DNA from: Polytrichum commune
Lineage: Eukaryota > Streptophyta > Polytrichopsida > Polytrichales > Polytrichaceae
Assembly (NCBI GenBank): GCA_950295325.1
Contig: OX485808.1
Location: forward strand, 16,076,527 to 16,140,526
Reading direction: 5' to 3'
Length of the DNA: 64,000 nt
Part shown: positions 1 through 11,319 of the stretch, in pieces
Position numbering within the stretch: position 1 is the stretch's first letter
How the letters are laid out: each line of letters begins with the position of its first letter
Notes under the pieces: generated by a model
What the model saw: the letters and a program-made list of their open reading frames with translations, nothing else
The model's database searches: none
Told to the model about the DNA's origin: nothing
Position numbers and translations under genes: made by a program

Positions 1-101
1 GAATTTCACTGAAGAAACTGGCAACTATTTTCTTGGGAAGGAATAAATTCTTGTGAACCAGATGTGTTATCCTGAAGTTTTTGATATGGATGACCTTGCA
101 G

Positions 102-926
102 ACTAGAGCAGTGAACACCAAATTGGCGGAGCAGGTTCATAAGACTCAGAAGATGGAATGCCAGGCCTGTCGTCTCAATAATATCCAGAAATCCTCTAAA
201 AAAGAGGTAGGTCAGATTATTTTTCTCAATTCCAGAGACATAGCACTAATATGAATGTGAAACTGACCTGAAATGCGAAGGGAATTGCACACCATCTTCA
301 TGGCACGACCTCGGACATCTTACAAGTTGAGGTGTTTGCAGGCTTCTCCATTGTGTGCAGCGAAGAGGTCAGGGATGTCTTATGGAACACCGCCGAGGCC
401 ACGAGTCGCAAAGGCTGCGAAGAAACGTAGTCCAAAGCAGACCACACATCTGATGGAAGAGGTACATTCTCATTTCGCCCATCATATGGCTTCCATCCTC
501 AGAAATTTGAGGATTAAAACTGGATACTGTATCCTGAGCACCTGCTTCACGTCTATTCTCTGAAAGACACAGTGCCACTCCAACGAGCATCTTACTCTGG
601 AGCTTCATGAATTTGTGTTTGTAAAGAGGACGCCTGATGACCTTCTGTAACGTTTCGTCCACTTGACAATGTGCCAGGTTTACAGTCCTGAGCAACAGCA
701 GGAGAACAAGGAACCGACTCCTGCTGAAGCACGGAAGGTGATCCAACACCCAAAACAAGTATCTGACGATGATGGACTCGTTTTCCAAGTACGGTGCGAG
801 AATGCTTTCATTCAGGAGCTTCCATCTAGCAAGGGTGCTCCTTCAGGTGATGCCCTGAAGAACAAAATCAACAATCTCCTCCTTTCCGCAAACCGAGCCC
901 TGGAAAATCAACATCGACCTTTGTAA
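102..926 (+). CDS. 3' end of an unrecognised gene (three terminal exons, partial)
   Basis: Three open blocks join in one phase: exon 102-206 (AG before, GTAGGT after), exon 342-461 (TTTGCAG before, GTACAT after) and terminal exon 678-926 ending in TAA. Their lengths of 105, 120 and 249 nt are all multiples of three, so the reading frame is continuous. The encoded tail is about 157 aa. It is polar and Lys/Arg-rich, with a CxxC (MECQACRLNN), a basic Pro/Arg patch (GTPPRPRVAKAAKKRSPK) and a helical C-terminus (ALKNKINNLLLSANRALENQ). I do not recognise the family. The basic patch would suit a chromatin- or microtubule-associated protein, but that is only a guess. The 5' part lies outside the window, and intron choices are by eye, so an extra small exon between 461 and 678 is possible. 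Confidence 0.45.
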
Positions 927-930
927 CACT

Positions 931-3900
931 ATGTATAATAGTAACGTCATCCTTTCAGGATTGAGTTGTGGGCTCTGAAGTGCACCCGCTTGTGCAATCG
1001 GCCATGGCCGGGACACTTAATGAAGCAACCTGCATCTCACAGGCGAAGTTCAGAGTGTCCCCAGCACAAGGAGAGTGCAGTCATGGTACACAGGTCACTG
1101 GCCACATGGACTTCTGTCATTCTTTAGTTTGAGGAGAAATACATGGTTTTGTGCGGAAAGTATGGTCTGCTCAGTTGGCAGGTCAATATTTTTTTCAACA
1201 ATTCGAAGCACTGATGAGTGTCTGAGATTATCTAAGGTGTGAGAGGACCAAATTAGGTACGTTATACGTTCAGTGTACATTGGAATGCGCATGAAAAGAG
1301 TAAATTGGATTTCAATGTCTCTACTGGTGTTGTGTGGGTATCGACTATCGTGTTTTTCATATACCTGTTAGTAAGAGTACATGGTGGTTCATGGTTTTGA
1401 AAAGATTCGAAAATTGTCCAACGGTATATAGGTGTTACCACGGAGTTTAATTTAAGGATTGTATATGAATACGATGCCTAGTATCAATCGAAATTCTGGT
1501 TCCATGCTTAGTCTACTACATAAACGTGCTTGTGCCTTATGAAAACAAGGAAACACCCTCCTAGAAAGGTCACACTTCTTAATTGGCCGGACACCTCTAT
1601 ATGAGAGGTATACAGTTAGGCTTGTAGTTATGAATAGACATGAAAACAAACGCGTGTGATTATGTGCTCAAAACAGACACCATTCTAAGTTCAGTAATGA
1701 GCACAATGGGGAGGGCCTATGTGATAAATTTGCAGAGAAAGGGAATCTTCACTTCAACCTTTTAGCTTTTGCATCTCAATTTTCTCTTCTGAATCTTGAA
1801 ATGATAATATACATTAGTAGAGGGTTGTTTGGTTGAACACTTATATGGCCCACGTTAATTTTAGACTAGAATTTGGTGTGACGTGAAAATTAATGTGGAC
1901 TCTAGAGAGTCATTGAGGCCTAGACTAATAGGATTATTTAGTGCACCAAATTGTGAGGAATAACTTATTAAGCAACAGTAAGTAGATCCAAACTCTTAAA
2001 GTATTGATTTTTTTATTAAATTTTTTTGGGATTTATTATCATATGCCCTTCGTATGTTAATAACATTGTGGTAGAAGCTCTCAAATAGATAACCCAAAAA
2101 CTGAGTTTTGATCTTAAATTTGAGGTATTAGAAACTCCTGGAAGCATCAATATCAACAATTTTGGCAACAATAAAATCATATGACATGAGGATATTATAC
2201 CCCTATGTCAAAACTCATGGTGCAGTTGACACATATGCTAGATCAACCTTAAGTTGACACCTCAATCCTTACTTCACTCCTCAATACTCACTCCTTGTAC
2301 TTCTCATTTCAAAATACTAAATGCATTGAAAATCGTATCATCTTGAAAAGTGGTAAACATGGCATATTTTGGGGGGTAGACCATTACGGGTGGCTTTACA
2401 TCAAGGTCCAAGTCCAAGGGGAGTGCACTGGATTTCCGTACTCGTAGCATGTGAATGTACAAAATGTGTATTAATTTCTACTAGGGTTACAAATAATACC
2501 TAGGGTTACCAGATATACCTAGGGTTAGGGTATTCTTTTTCCTTGGCAATGTAGATATACTCTGGCCTATGAAAGATTAGAACCTGTAGGTAGATTTACA
2601 ACAATTGCATACATATATAGGAGACTATAGAAAGTTAGGATGAATTATTGAAGTACTTTATTGCAGTAGGGTACACTTTATAATTTTGTTAGATCTACCC
2701 TAGCATTCGAAATATGTCCCCTACATGATTATATGTAAAGTAGGGTGGTGGATAATTCCTTCATTTTAGTAATTAGTAGGAAAAAAATAGGGTCATAGAC
2801 ATAGGATCCCCCTAAAAGTGCGTAGTAGGATCAATAGAATGATCATGGGTTTGACTATTTGGATAAAGAAGTGTGTAATGTTTGTTATAAGGTTTGAATG
2901 GGACTATAGTTGAATGTGTTTGTGAACACAATTAAAGTAAATGTTTTTAATTTTTGTATTTTTTTGTATTTGTATTTGAATGTAACCTTTTTTTTTTTGA
3001 GTAGGTAGTTGTGCAAAATTTCATGTCTTGTCACAACTGATTGTATCTCTTGTTTTGTTCTATCCGTGTTTACACCTTGTTTATTTCAGCTTGTATATTT
3101 TGTTATCTCCATGTTTATTGGTAACCCTTTAACTAATACTCAAGTGCTATTGGTTGTGTTTTGAATGGTACTTTGAATGCTCTAAGATTGGTATTACTAA
3201 TTGAAACCAAATGAATGACAATTTGAATGGTATGGAGTGTTTGTTGCTCACATAGTTGGTTTCGCAATGCTATAGTGTTCCGTTCACTATTTGGTACTTG
3301 TACAATTTATAAAAAAATATTGTGCCAAAAAAATTACAAAAAAATACTATATAAGGTGCTAAAAACTACATCAAGGTAGCTTTTTATGTACAAATATGGA
3401 GGGGAAATATATTGAGAGGTGCATATATATCCCCCCCATTAAATACCCCATTATCACACGTGGTTACGAAACGTAAGGGGGTGTGATCGCCCCAAATACA
3501 TATATATGCTACACAAATTTTAACACACAATTATGTACATGTATAGAGGACCTCTAGAAAATATACAACATTTGTACTTGTATGGTAGGGTCAACAAACT
3601 TTATGGGATAAGTATTTAAAAATTAGCTCCAATCAAGGTTTGGTTTATTGGAAGGGTTTATAGGATGCGTAGAGAATTTGGTTATTGTTTGGAGTATAAA
3701 GATTTAATTGACTTGATGGACTAACAATCAAACATGGGGATTGGTTGATGCTGATAATAAAAGGAACCAACAATAAGTGGACTGACAATCTTACTGATCA
3801 TTTGATGATATTTTTAGAAACAATAATTTTAATGAATGCTAAGGGTTCATTATTTTTTAAAGTATATATGTATACTTATGTTAATGACTATGTATGAATG

Positions 3901-5620
3901 TAAATTTCTTTATGTATACATATTGTCATTCAAATTTCTACCATTGAAAATGTATTTCTATTGCTTGATTTCACCCAAAAAAAACTTGTATATAGGGGAT
4001 TTTCAGAGTATGTTGCGAATGCACGTGGTTCTTAGTTTTTAATGAAAGGTGCACCCCTTGACCCCCTTGGTCTGAATCCAAAAAAGTTGGATCCCAATTT
4101 CTAAACCTGAGCGGCAAGTAGAATATTCCTAACAATTTGTCGTGAGACCCCTAGTGTAATGCTTTTGCTCATGATCCCACACCAATCCTCTTGTTCATGG
4201 TCCCAAGAAACCACCCAACACGCACTAAATGCTTGATGGCAAGATTTGAAACGCGTTTTCAACTCAAATCAGTCAAACTTTGGCTATGCCTTGTAGAGCA
4301 TTTCAAGATCTAATCAACCACATATTAGTCACCATATTAACACAAAGCCATTTGTACACATGAAGCTTCCAACGTTGGCATTCTTTGCAACATTCATATC
4401 ATGCTCAAATAATGAAGCCAACGAGGAGTCTATCTTGCTCGCTTTCTCAAGAGGCTCGCTTTCTCAAGAGGTTAAACCTAAGTTCTACTTTGTTACGTAA
4501 TACGCGCCCTTCTAGCATATATGAATCAACTCTGATCTTTGAAACACAGTGTTTTCCTCTCTTGATGACCTTTTGGTTGTTCTCAACATTGTTAATGAAG
4601 TTATTTTCACGGGATTTCGCTTGTGAACTACATTCCCAATGCACATTCCCAAGGTACGGATTGTCTCATAATGGCCCAATTGACTCATTTTAGTTAATAA
4701 GGCCATCAACTTTTCAACAAGCCATCACTTGTCAGATCCCGCTCAACCATTTAAACAAAAGTGAACCCTCAAAGTTCAGATGTCCATAGCAATGAATCTT
4801 GCTCACACAAAGATATAAACAAATGCGGAATATGTCATGCTCTCTTCTCTTACGAGCTTTTGAACAAGCTGCCACCCGTCAGATTCCACTTGAATCATTT
4901 GAGCCTAGCGAACCCTTCAAGTTCACATGCACAAATGAGTGAATATTCTTCACAGTATGCTCGAATCTAGCTCATATGTAGCCACCAAAGAGCCCAATAT
5001 CTTGCTCGTCTTCTCAAGAAATTTTCAACGCGCAAGATAGACTCCTCACAACTATATTAATATCCACATGTAGCCATCACCTTCACGAATGTTCTCAACA
5101 TCCTTCAACCGACATCTTCAAATCCATCAGTACGCGCTCACTCTTGAACGTCGTCACCACAAAGGTCCCACTTCACCTCATTTTCACATACTTTGGACTC
5201 GGTCTTTAGTGATTGTAAACACCTTCGGTCCGATTTTTTGAGCTCGCGGCCAACAAGATTGCTTGATTTTGGACCCGGAGCCCATAGATGTGGAGGTTTG
5301 ACTGTGGTGAAAGCACATGTGGTTGACGATTCGGTGACGATCACACTGAGTCTTGTGCAACTCGGGCTTCCGTTAAACAATCTTGGCTGGCCGCCCAGGA
5401 ACAAGTTCTATCCACAACAGTATTGGGATCAGTGTCCGGGGAGATTTTTGGGCAGAGTCGGTCGAGATCCTAGTGTTTCGAAGATCAACCGGTTATGTGT
5501 TGACATCTTTCGTTGTTAAAATTGGAAGAATATTCTATAAATTCTCTCAATGGATTTGTATGTTTTCCTGAAATCTTGAGTATGAATCGGTTATTTCTCA
5601 AACTCAACCAGTTGAACTGT
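931..5620. other. Non-genic, AT-rich repeat DNA
   Basis: No convincing gene is seen. Short open frames here have no recognisable motifs. Visible structure includes one copy of a dispersed repeat (about 1608-1812), short ACCTAGGGTTA-type repeats near 2484-2531, and a recurring 'cttgctcg..ttctcaaga' motif at 4434-4460 and 4998-5020. Confidence 0.5.
1608..1812 (+). repeat. Dispersed repeat family A, truncated copy
   Basis: It shares a series of words in the same order with copies at 10268-10575, 39175-39498 and, inverted, 36468-36690. These include 'cttgtagttatg', 'gggaggggcctatg', 'agagaaagggaatcttcac' and 'cttttgcat'. The copy stops before the shared end 'ggaagtgcccac', so it is 3' truncated. 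Non-coding; class unknown. Confidence 0.5.
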
Positions 5621-5622
5621 AA

Positions 5623-5977
5623 CTACACTAAATAGGATATTTAGGGTCATATGGTATTGAATGCCACTATGGTGATGACACTTCTTATGAATAAGAGAAC
5701 AAATATTGTCATGGATGATGGAGGACTTCGACCATTGGCCAAAACCCTACCTTCTCTTGTCAACAACTTGTGATGAAATATTGTCAGGGGTGATTGAAAT
5801 TTGGGTGAAAATTCACTGGGTAAGTGACAGTAAATCGCAACTCTCTAAATCTATAATCTCCCCCCAAAAAATTACAAGGAATGACAAATAGTGTTGGGTT
5901 AACATTTAGTGTTGGTGACACTATGCCGCGGTTTACAATTACTATTGAGCAAGACAATTAGAAGTGGTGACACTAAG
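5623..5977 (+). mobile_element. MITE-like family B, copy 1
   Basis: About 355 bp, starting CTACACTAAATA. It shares an internal block with the copies at 14037 and 60895 (for example 'ggccaaaaccctaccttc', 'acaaggaatgacaaat', 'attgagcaagacaatta'). The right end, 'gtgacactaagg', lacks the full TTTAGTGTAG terminus and looks truncated. No coding capacity. Confidence 0.6.
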
Positions 5978-6294
5978 GGCCGGCTTACACCATGGACCAT
6001 GAAGTCGCCCCAGGGTGTTGTACGAGCGTTGATTGGTTGTTGAACTTGTCCAAAGACCGCTTCGGTTTACACCAAAGAAAAAATGATAGAGTGACCATGG
6101 AGGTCGAGGTCCCCAAAAGACATATTTTAAGGCCTACATTAGCCACTGACATGGTCCAACGGGTTTTGCGGTAAGAGAGGCAAGAGATGTGGTATGGTAG
6201 GAAAAGGCCTATGGCATAGAAATGCCGTTAATGTTTTTAATGAAATTATTTTGGGCCTTGAGATGAAATGGTGGCCCCCCTTTATTATAGAATA

Positions 6295-6425
6295 ACATTA
6301 TATTTCCAAAAAAAAACTAGTAAATCATTATATTTCAAAAAACCAGTATAATGTTATATTTCAAAAAACTAGTATGAAGTTATATTTTTAAAACCAATAT
6401 AACGTTATATTATCCTAAACCAGTA
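6295..6425. repeat. AT-rich minisatellite, about four units
   Basis: Repeated 'ccagtataatgttatatttc'-like units of about 35-38 bp occur four times with small changes. Adjacent DNA is AT-rich and non-coding. Confidence 0.6.
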
Positions 6426-6935
6426 TATAAGGTTGTTTTTTTAAGCAATCTCTCATTTGTCTTTTCAACATGTTGTGATATAGTTTGTGTTGAAAAATTT
6501 TGAATTTTTTTTGCAATCATGGAGGGATATACTGCTCATGAATGTAAGTGATTTAAGCAAATGGTTGAATAAAATGGGAGCATGGCAAGTGTGCATAACC
6601 AAAATCCAGCAAGTGCCACAAAATCATTGCAAGAAGATGTTATTTCATCTACGCCTACATCATATCAAACAATTATAGTTAAATTACCAACAACTGTTGG
6701 ATCACAAGATAATAGGGAAAAAAACAAGAAAATATTGAAAGTTTATTACAACATGTTATTGGTAATTATGGCAATTTTTTATGTCATTCCATAAATCTAC
6801 AAATTTCTTAAAAATATTATGAAAAAAATTGTACTTCTCCTAGATAAATTCTAATTACTATTTTACTATATCATACCTACAATTGATGTTTGTATCTGAT
6901 ATGCCGAATTTATTTTGTATTTTGTTCTGCCACAA

Positions 6936-7835
6936 ACTTTTTGTCACACACCATTTTATAAAGACTACTACACCATGGGCATAAGAGGGATCCCGGAGTG
7001 ACACCCGAGACTTGTGATGCCATAAGTGAGGGGGCCCGCGTGATCCTAGTATTGGTGAGGGCCCCGGACGTTGATAAAGCCTCCCACCCACAGATACTAG
7101 GAATCACAAGAGTAAGGCCATAAACATTAAATAGCTTATGGCATCCGGATTCTAGAATGCTCAAGAACTCTTCAATTCGAGGTGTGAGCTAGGAGATATG
7201 GCAAATTTGAATAGGCCGTGCAACCTTGAGACAACAACCAACACTCTAGGGAACAACAATGACCTGGGAGTGGCACCCAAGATTGTTGAGATTAGAACAT
7301 TCATAACAATATTTGCCTGAAGTGAGCAAATGAGAAGTTTATCAACATTTGCATAAATAGTAAATACCGATGGAGTGGTTGCTTGATAGAATTAGACACC
7401 AAACAACAAAATTATGGAGGTCTGAAGTTGCTGGGGGTTCCATCCCCAACGGCTAATGCAAAATGTTTACTTGGCCTCAACTCTTAGGAGAGAGACAAAA
7501 TGTTACTTGACATTGGGGTAGGAGACTTGCCCAAAGTCCTACAAGTTTATATGGGTGGCTTTCCAAATAGACCTCATTCACGGCAGAACGGCGTGGCCTC
7601 CATGGGCATTGGCTCGTGAGGGGCGTATTTGCCAAGTATGCTTCGGGTTGTTATAGTGTTGCTCTCGCAACACGATGATCAACCCAAGATTCAACTTCCA
7701 TGAAAGGAAATTTGTACCTAACTATTGACTACCTTTTAAAAGAAGAGTCCCGAATGTATGTGTAGAAAGGTTTGGTTACCAAGCTATAAGCTTGAAGGTC
7801 CAAGGTATGGTTACCTAACCATGTGTGTATGTAGA
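6936..7835 (+). repeat. Long direct repeat, left copy
   Basis: About 0.9 kb that matches 8853-9700 in the same orientation. Shared words include 'cccgagtgacac..gagacttgtg', 'agcttatggc', 'gttgttatagtgttgctc' and 'cgatgatcaac'. The two copies are clearly diverged and flank the PIF/Harbinger remnant. They could be old LTRs of a gutted retrotransposon or a local duplication. I could not fix TG...CA ends or a primer-binding site. Confidence 0.5.
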
Positions 7836-8201
7836 ATGTGCAGGGTTAGGGCTCGTGACACTTGCTAGAGTTTAGAATCAGTGAAGCTAAGTTAAGGGAA
7901 GCTAGCAAGGATCACGATACTTTCAGCTAGAAAATTATTTTTATGCATCACTGTGCTTTTATAAAAAAAATCATTTTTTTCATTTTTTCATTTACCTGGT
8001 TTGTAATTGGAATATCTTTTCTAGCTATAATGCTTTATTTTTATTTTTATTTTTATTATATATATATATAATTCTTTAATTACTTCAACAATTTTAGTTT
8101 TTCTTATTTTCAGTTTACTACCATCTCATATTTCTCCCTCACTAATTCTTCTAGCTAATATATTTTTTGCTTCTACTATCTAATCCTCTTCAATCTTTTT
8201 A

Positions 8202-8785
8202 TTATTTGCATAAATCGTGCAATAATATGCATGTTGCTACAATATCTGGCATATTCTTCAAAGGAATATAAACAAATACCTTAGATCGCTTCATTATCAA
8301 CTTTCATCTAGTCTTCAAAATATCAAATGTCTTTTCTATACATATTTTATTTGAAAATTGGATAAGATTTCAATTTGCATCATTTCCAGATATTGTAGTA
8401 TTTTCATCATTCAATGGGCAATGCATCCAAGGCCTCAACGGATATGCGGCGTTTCCTATAAATTTATATGGTTGGAATTTATATGGCATTTTTTTTCTAT
8501 ACATGCATGTCCAATCCTTGCAACCTGAAAAATAGCCTAATTATGAAAAGTCTCTGTCCACCCGAATTCATAATTCCAAAACATATAATTTAGTTTAACA
8601 AATTTTTATGAAATTTCAGAATAGAAGTACATTCTATAGTACTAGTTTTCTCTGCCAACTGTCGGAGCTAAAACATGAATATGTGATCCATGTATTAGCC
8701 TTATAAAGTAAGATATACCATACAGCTGCTCAAATCTTGAAGCTAAAATCCTTAATTATGATTTATTTGGAGTTTGCACAAAAAC
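8202..8785 (-). pseudogene. Decayed PIF/Harbinger transposase fragment
   Basis: On the minus strand, translation with a few frame or stop interruptions gives the block order of plant PIF/Harbinger (DDE_Tnp_4 / HARBI1-like) transposases. The blocks are RFEQLYGISY, LIHGSHIHVLAPTVG, a MFWNYEFGW-like block, GNAAYPLRPWM, IEKTFDILKTR and a C-terminal MPDIVATCILLHDLC. In active members the first two blocks read IDGSHI and GDAAYP. Here the first catalytic Asp is His and the second is Asn, and only the Glu of the ERAFG-like block survives. In-frame stops are also present, for example TGA where Trp is expected after LKTR. It is therefore a non-functional C-terminal relic. No terminal inverted repeats or 3-bp target duplication were identified. 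Confidence 0.8.
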
Positions 8786-8852
8786 TAATTGTAAATACTT
8801 CCTAACAAGTCTACAAATTTTTCTTATTATTTTTGATAATGTTTTCTTATTG

Positions 8853-9700
8853 TCGCGCACCTCTTCATGAGGAGTGTTTGAAACACCATGGACACAAGGG
8901 GAATCCCGAAGTGACACGCGAGACTTGTGGCACCATTGGTGAGAGGGCCCAAGTGATTCTAGTGTGGGTGAGGGCCTCCTGCCCGTGGTGACGAGGAGTC
9001 ATGAGGATAAGGCCATGAGCTATGAGTAGCTTATGGCGTCTAGATTTTAGAATGCTCAACAACACCTCAATCAGAGATGTGAGCTAGGTTATATGGCAAT
9101 TTGAATGGGGCACTTCCTAGGGACAACGCCCTGGGATAGTAGTGACTTGGGAGAACGTCAGGGACTGCCAAGGTTAGAACAATAATAACTTCCTCAATAC
9201 TTGCCGTAATGGGGCAAGTAAGGAGTCTATCGGCATCTATGCAAAGAATAGATGTTGATGGAGGGGTTGTTTGATAGAATCAAAGATCACACAACAAAGT
9301 TATGGAGGTTTGAAGCGGCTAAGGGAAAATGTTCACATGGTCCCAACTTTTAGGAGAGGGATATAATGTTACTTGACGGTGGGGTAGGGGCCCTGCCCAA
9401 ATTCCTAGAGGCTTATATGGATGAGGCGGCGTGGCTGGCCAAACCCACTCGAGGCTAGATGGCACGGCCTCCACAGGCGTTTGCCCAATGTGGGGGCATA
9501 GTTGCCTAGGATGGTTTGGGTTGTTATAGTGTTGCTCCAGCAACGCGATGATCAACTAAAGATTGGACTTCCATAAACGGAAGTCCTCACCTAACCACCA
9601 GCTACCGACGAAGGAGAGAATACCGAATGCATGTGTAGGAGAGTTGGTCACCCACCTATAAGTTTGGATGTCTAAGGTATTGAGAGCTAACCAACCCTTC
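8853..9700 (+). repeat. Long direct repeat, right copy
   Basis: Diverged partner of the repeat at 6936-7835, offset by about 1.91 kb, in the same orientation. No coding capacity. Confidence 0.5.
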
Positions 9701-10964
9701 ATTTTATGTTCCGTGGTGTAAACCAACCCTTAAATTCATATTTAGTGTGGCACTTGGTTCTCCCTGTTCATTGATTGGGCTCATGATGTCATGATGTCAC
9801 AATTCCATGTCACTACTTAATTTCAATTGTAGAAATGGGGTCCAAGGGCTAAGGTGGAGATCATTTGCACATAAGCCTATGTGGGCCTTACGTGACCAGT
9901 CTTCCTAATTGAGTTGTATATGTTAGACATGTCTCATATAAGCACCTCCTTTCAGGTACAACGTGGTTTGAGATTTTATTATTTTTTAAATGAACACCTC
10001 TAGTAGCATTCTAAGGAATAAATACGACAATTTATCGGTTGGGATAGTCAAAAGGTCTATGCTTTAGCACCTGTTCAAAACTAGTCACTTTAGGCATACT
10101 TAGTAGATTGACCATTTGAGAAGATTGCATGTATGTTCTTTAAATATCCGTCACAAATTGATGTTTAGTCATCTTATCCACATTCTTTGGATGTGTACAA
10201 GATTTGCTGATTAATTGGGGTTTTTGCCTAGATGTAACCGCGATAGGCCCATCTACCCTATGGCATGGCTTGGAGTAAAGAATGAACACTCAAAAAACAC
10301 GTATTACAATGAGAGTGGACTATGTGCTCAAAATACTAATATTGTTCAAACATTCTAAGATTGTTAAGATGCTGAATCTAAGATATTGTTTTGAAAAGAA
10401 AGAGAATCTCCACTTTGACCTCTTATAACTTTTGCATATCAACTCTAATTTTGAAATTTGAAATGATAATATGCATGATTTGCAAGTGCTCATTGGATGA
10501 GATAAATTCCGATTTGAACAAACAACCAAAAATGTTGATGGTGTTGGAAGTGCCCACAATAAGGTCACATATAGTAGATCTATGTTAGAGGTTCACTCCG
10601 TGCATACGGCACCTCCCACCTCAGTTTCCTTCCTCGGGCCAAGTCAATACGGGGATTGGAGCCCCTATGATATGTGAGCCTCAAACGGGCACTATTATAA
10701 CGTACGACTCTCCAAAATATGGAATCTCAAATGGAGAGATATGCTACATTTTCAAAGATTCGGTCCACTATATTATCGGTGTCCGTGATGGGCTCACATA
10801 CCTAGCTACTTCAAGCAATCTAACATCCTTCTAGTGGACTACCATCCGCAACTCTTGATATTAGAAAGAGTGCCCGAAGGGTGCAAATTAAACGTCTCCT
10901 GCAAGTTCAGAGCTTTCAATTGCTCCTGCTGCTATTGCAAAGAGGTTGCTGATCGTATCCTGTG
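9701..10964. other. Non-genic stretch upstream of the GST gene
   Basis: Nothing protein-coding is seen. It contains dispersed repeat family A at about 10268-10575, ending in 'ggaagtgcccacaataaggtcac', the fullest copy of that repeat on the plus strand. Confidence 0.5.
10268..10575 (+). repeat. Dispersed repeat family A, long copy
   Basis: About 300 bp. The order of shared blocks ('gagaatctccactttgacctcttataac', 'gatttgcaagtgctcattggatgag', 'gttggaagtgcccac') matches 39175-39498 and the inverted copy 36468-36690. Non-coding. Confidence 0.6.
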
Positions 10965-11260
10965 TCTATTCACTAGCTGTCTGATGATTCTTGGCTTCAA
11001 GATGTAATTGTCGCATACAGGAGTAATCTAGATGTGTGAAGATTTTCCAGAGTACTTAGTGGCTATGGCGATCAGATTTTCTTACAACATTAATGAATTT
11101 GGCTAGCCATCCAATAATCAACTAGCCGTCTGATAATTCTTGGGCTGAAGATATAATTGGCGCCTATTAGAGTACTCTAGAAGTCTTATGAAAGTTGTCA
11201 GAGTATTTATTGGCTACGGTCATCACACATTCTTACGACATTTTCTGAATTTTCTGTGCA
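10965..11260 (+). repeat. Tandem duplication in the GST upstream region
   Basis: Two imperfect units of about 145 bp (10971-11107 and 11118-11260) share 'ctagc.gtctgat.attcttgg', 'agatgtaattg.cgc', 'cagagta.tta.tggcta' and 'ttcttac.acatt'. They lie 60-350 bp before the GST start codon, so they may be promoter or 5' UTR sequence. Confidence 0.6.
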
Positions 11261-11319
11261 GACTGGTGGCTGAGTTGGTTTAAAACATTAGTGTGATTTA
11301 ATCTCTTTGGTGGGAGAAC

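Noticed and set aside
5193-5519. 108-aa plus-strand frame near 5.2 kb
   Set aside because: No recognisable motif, overlapping frames on both strands, and it lies in repeat DNA.
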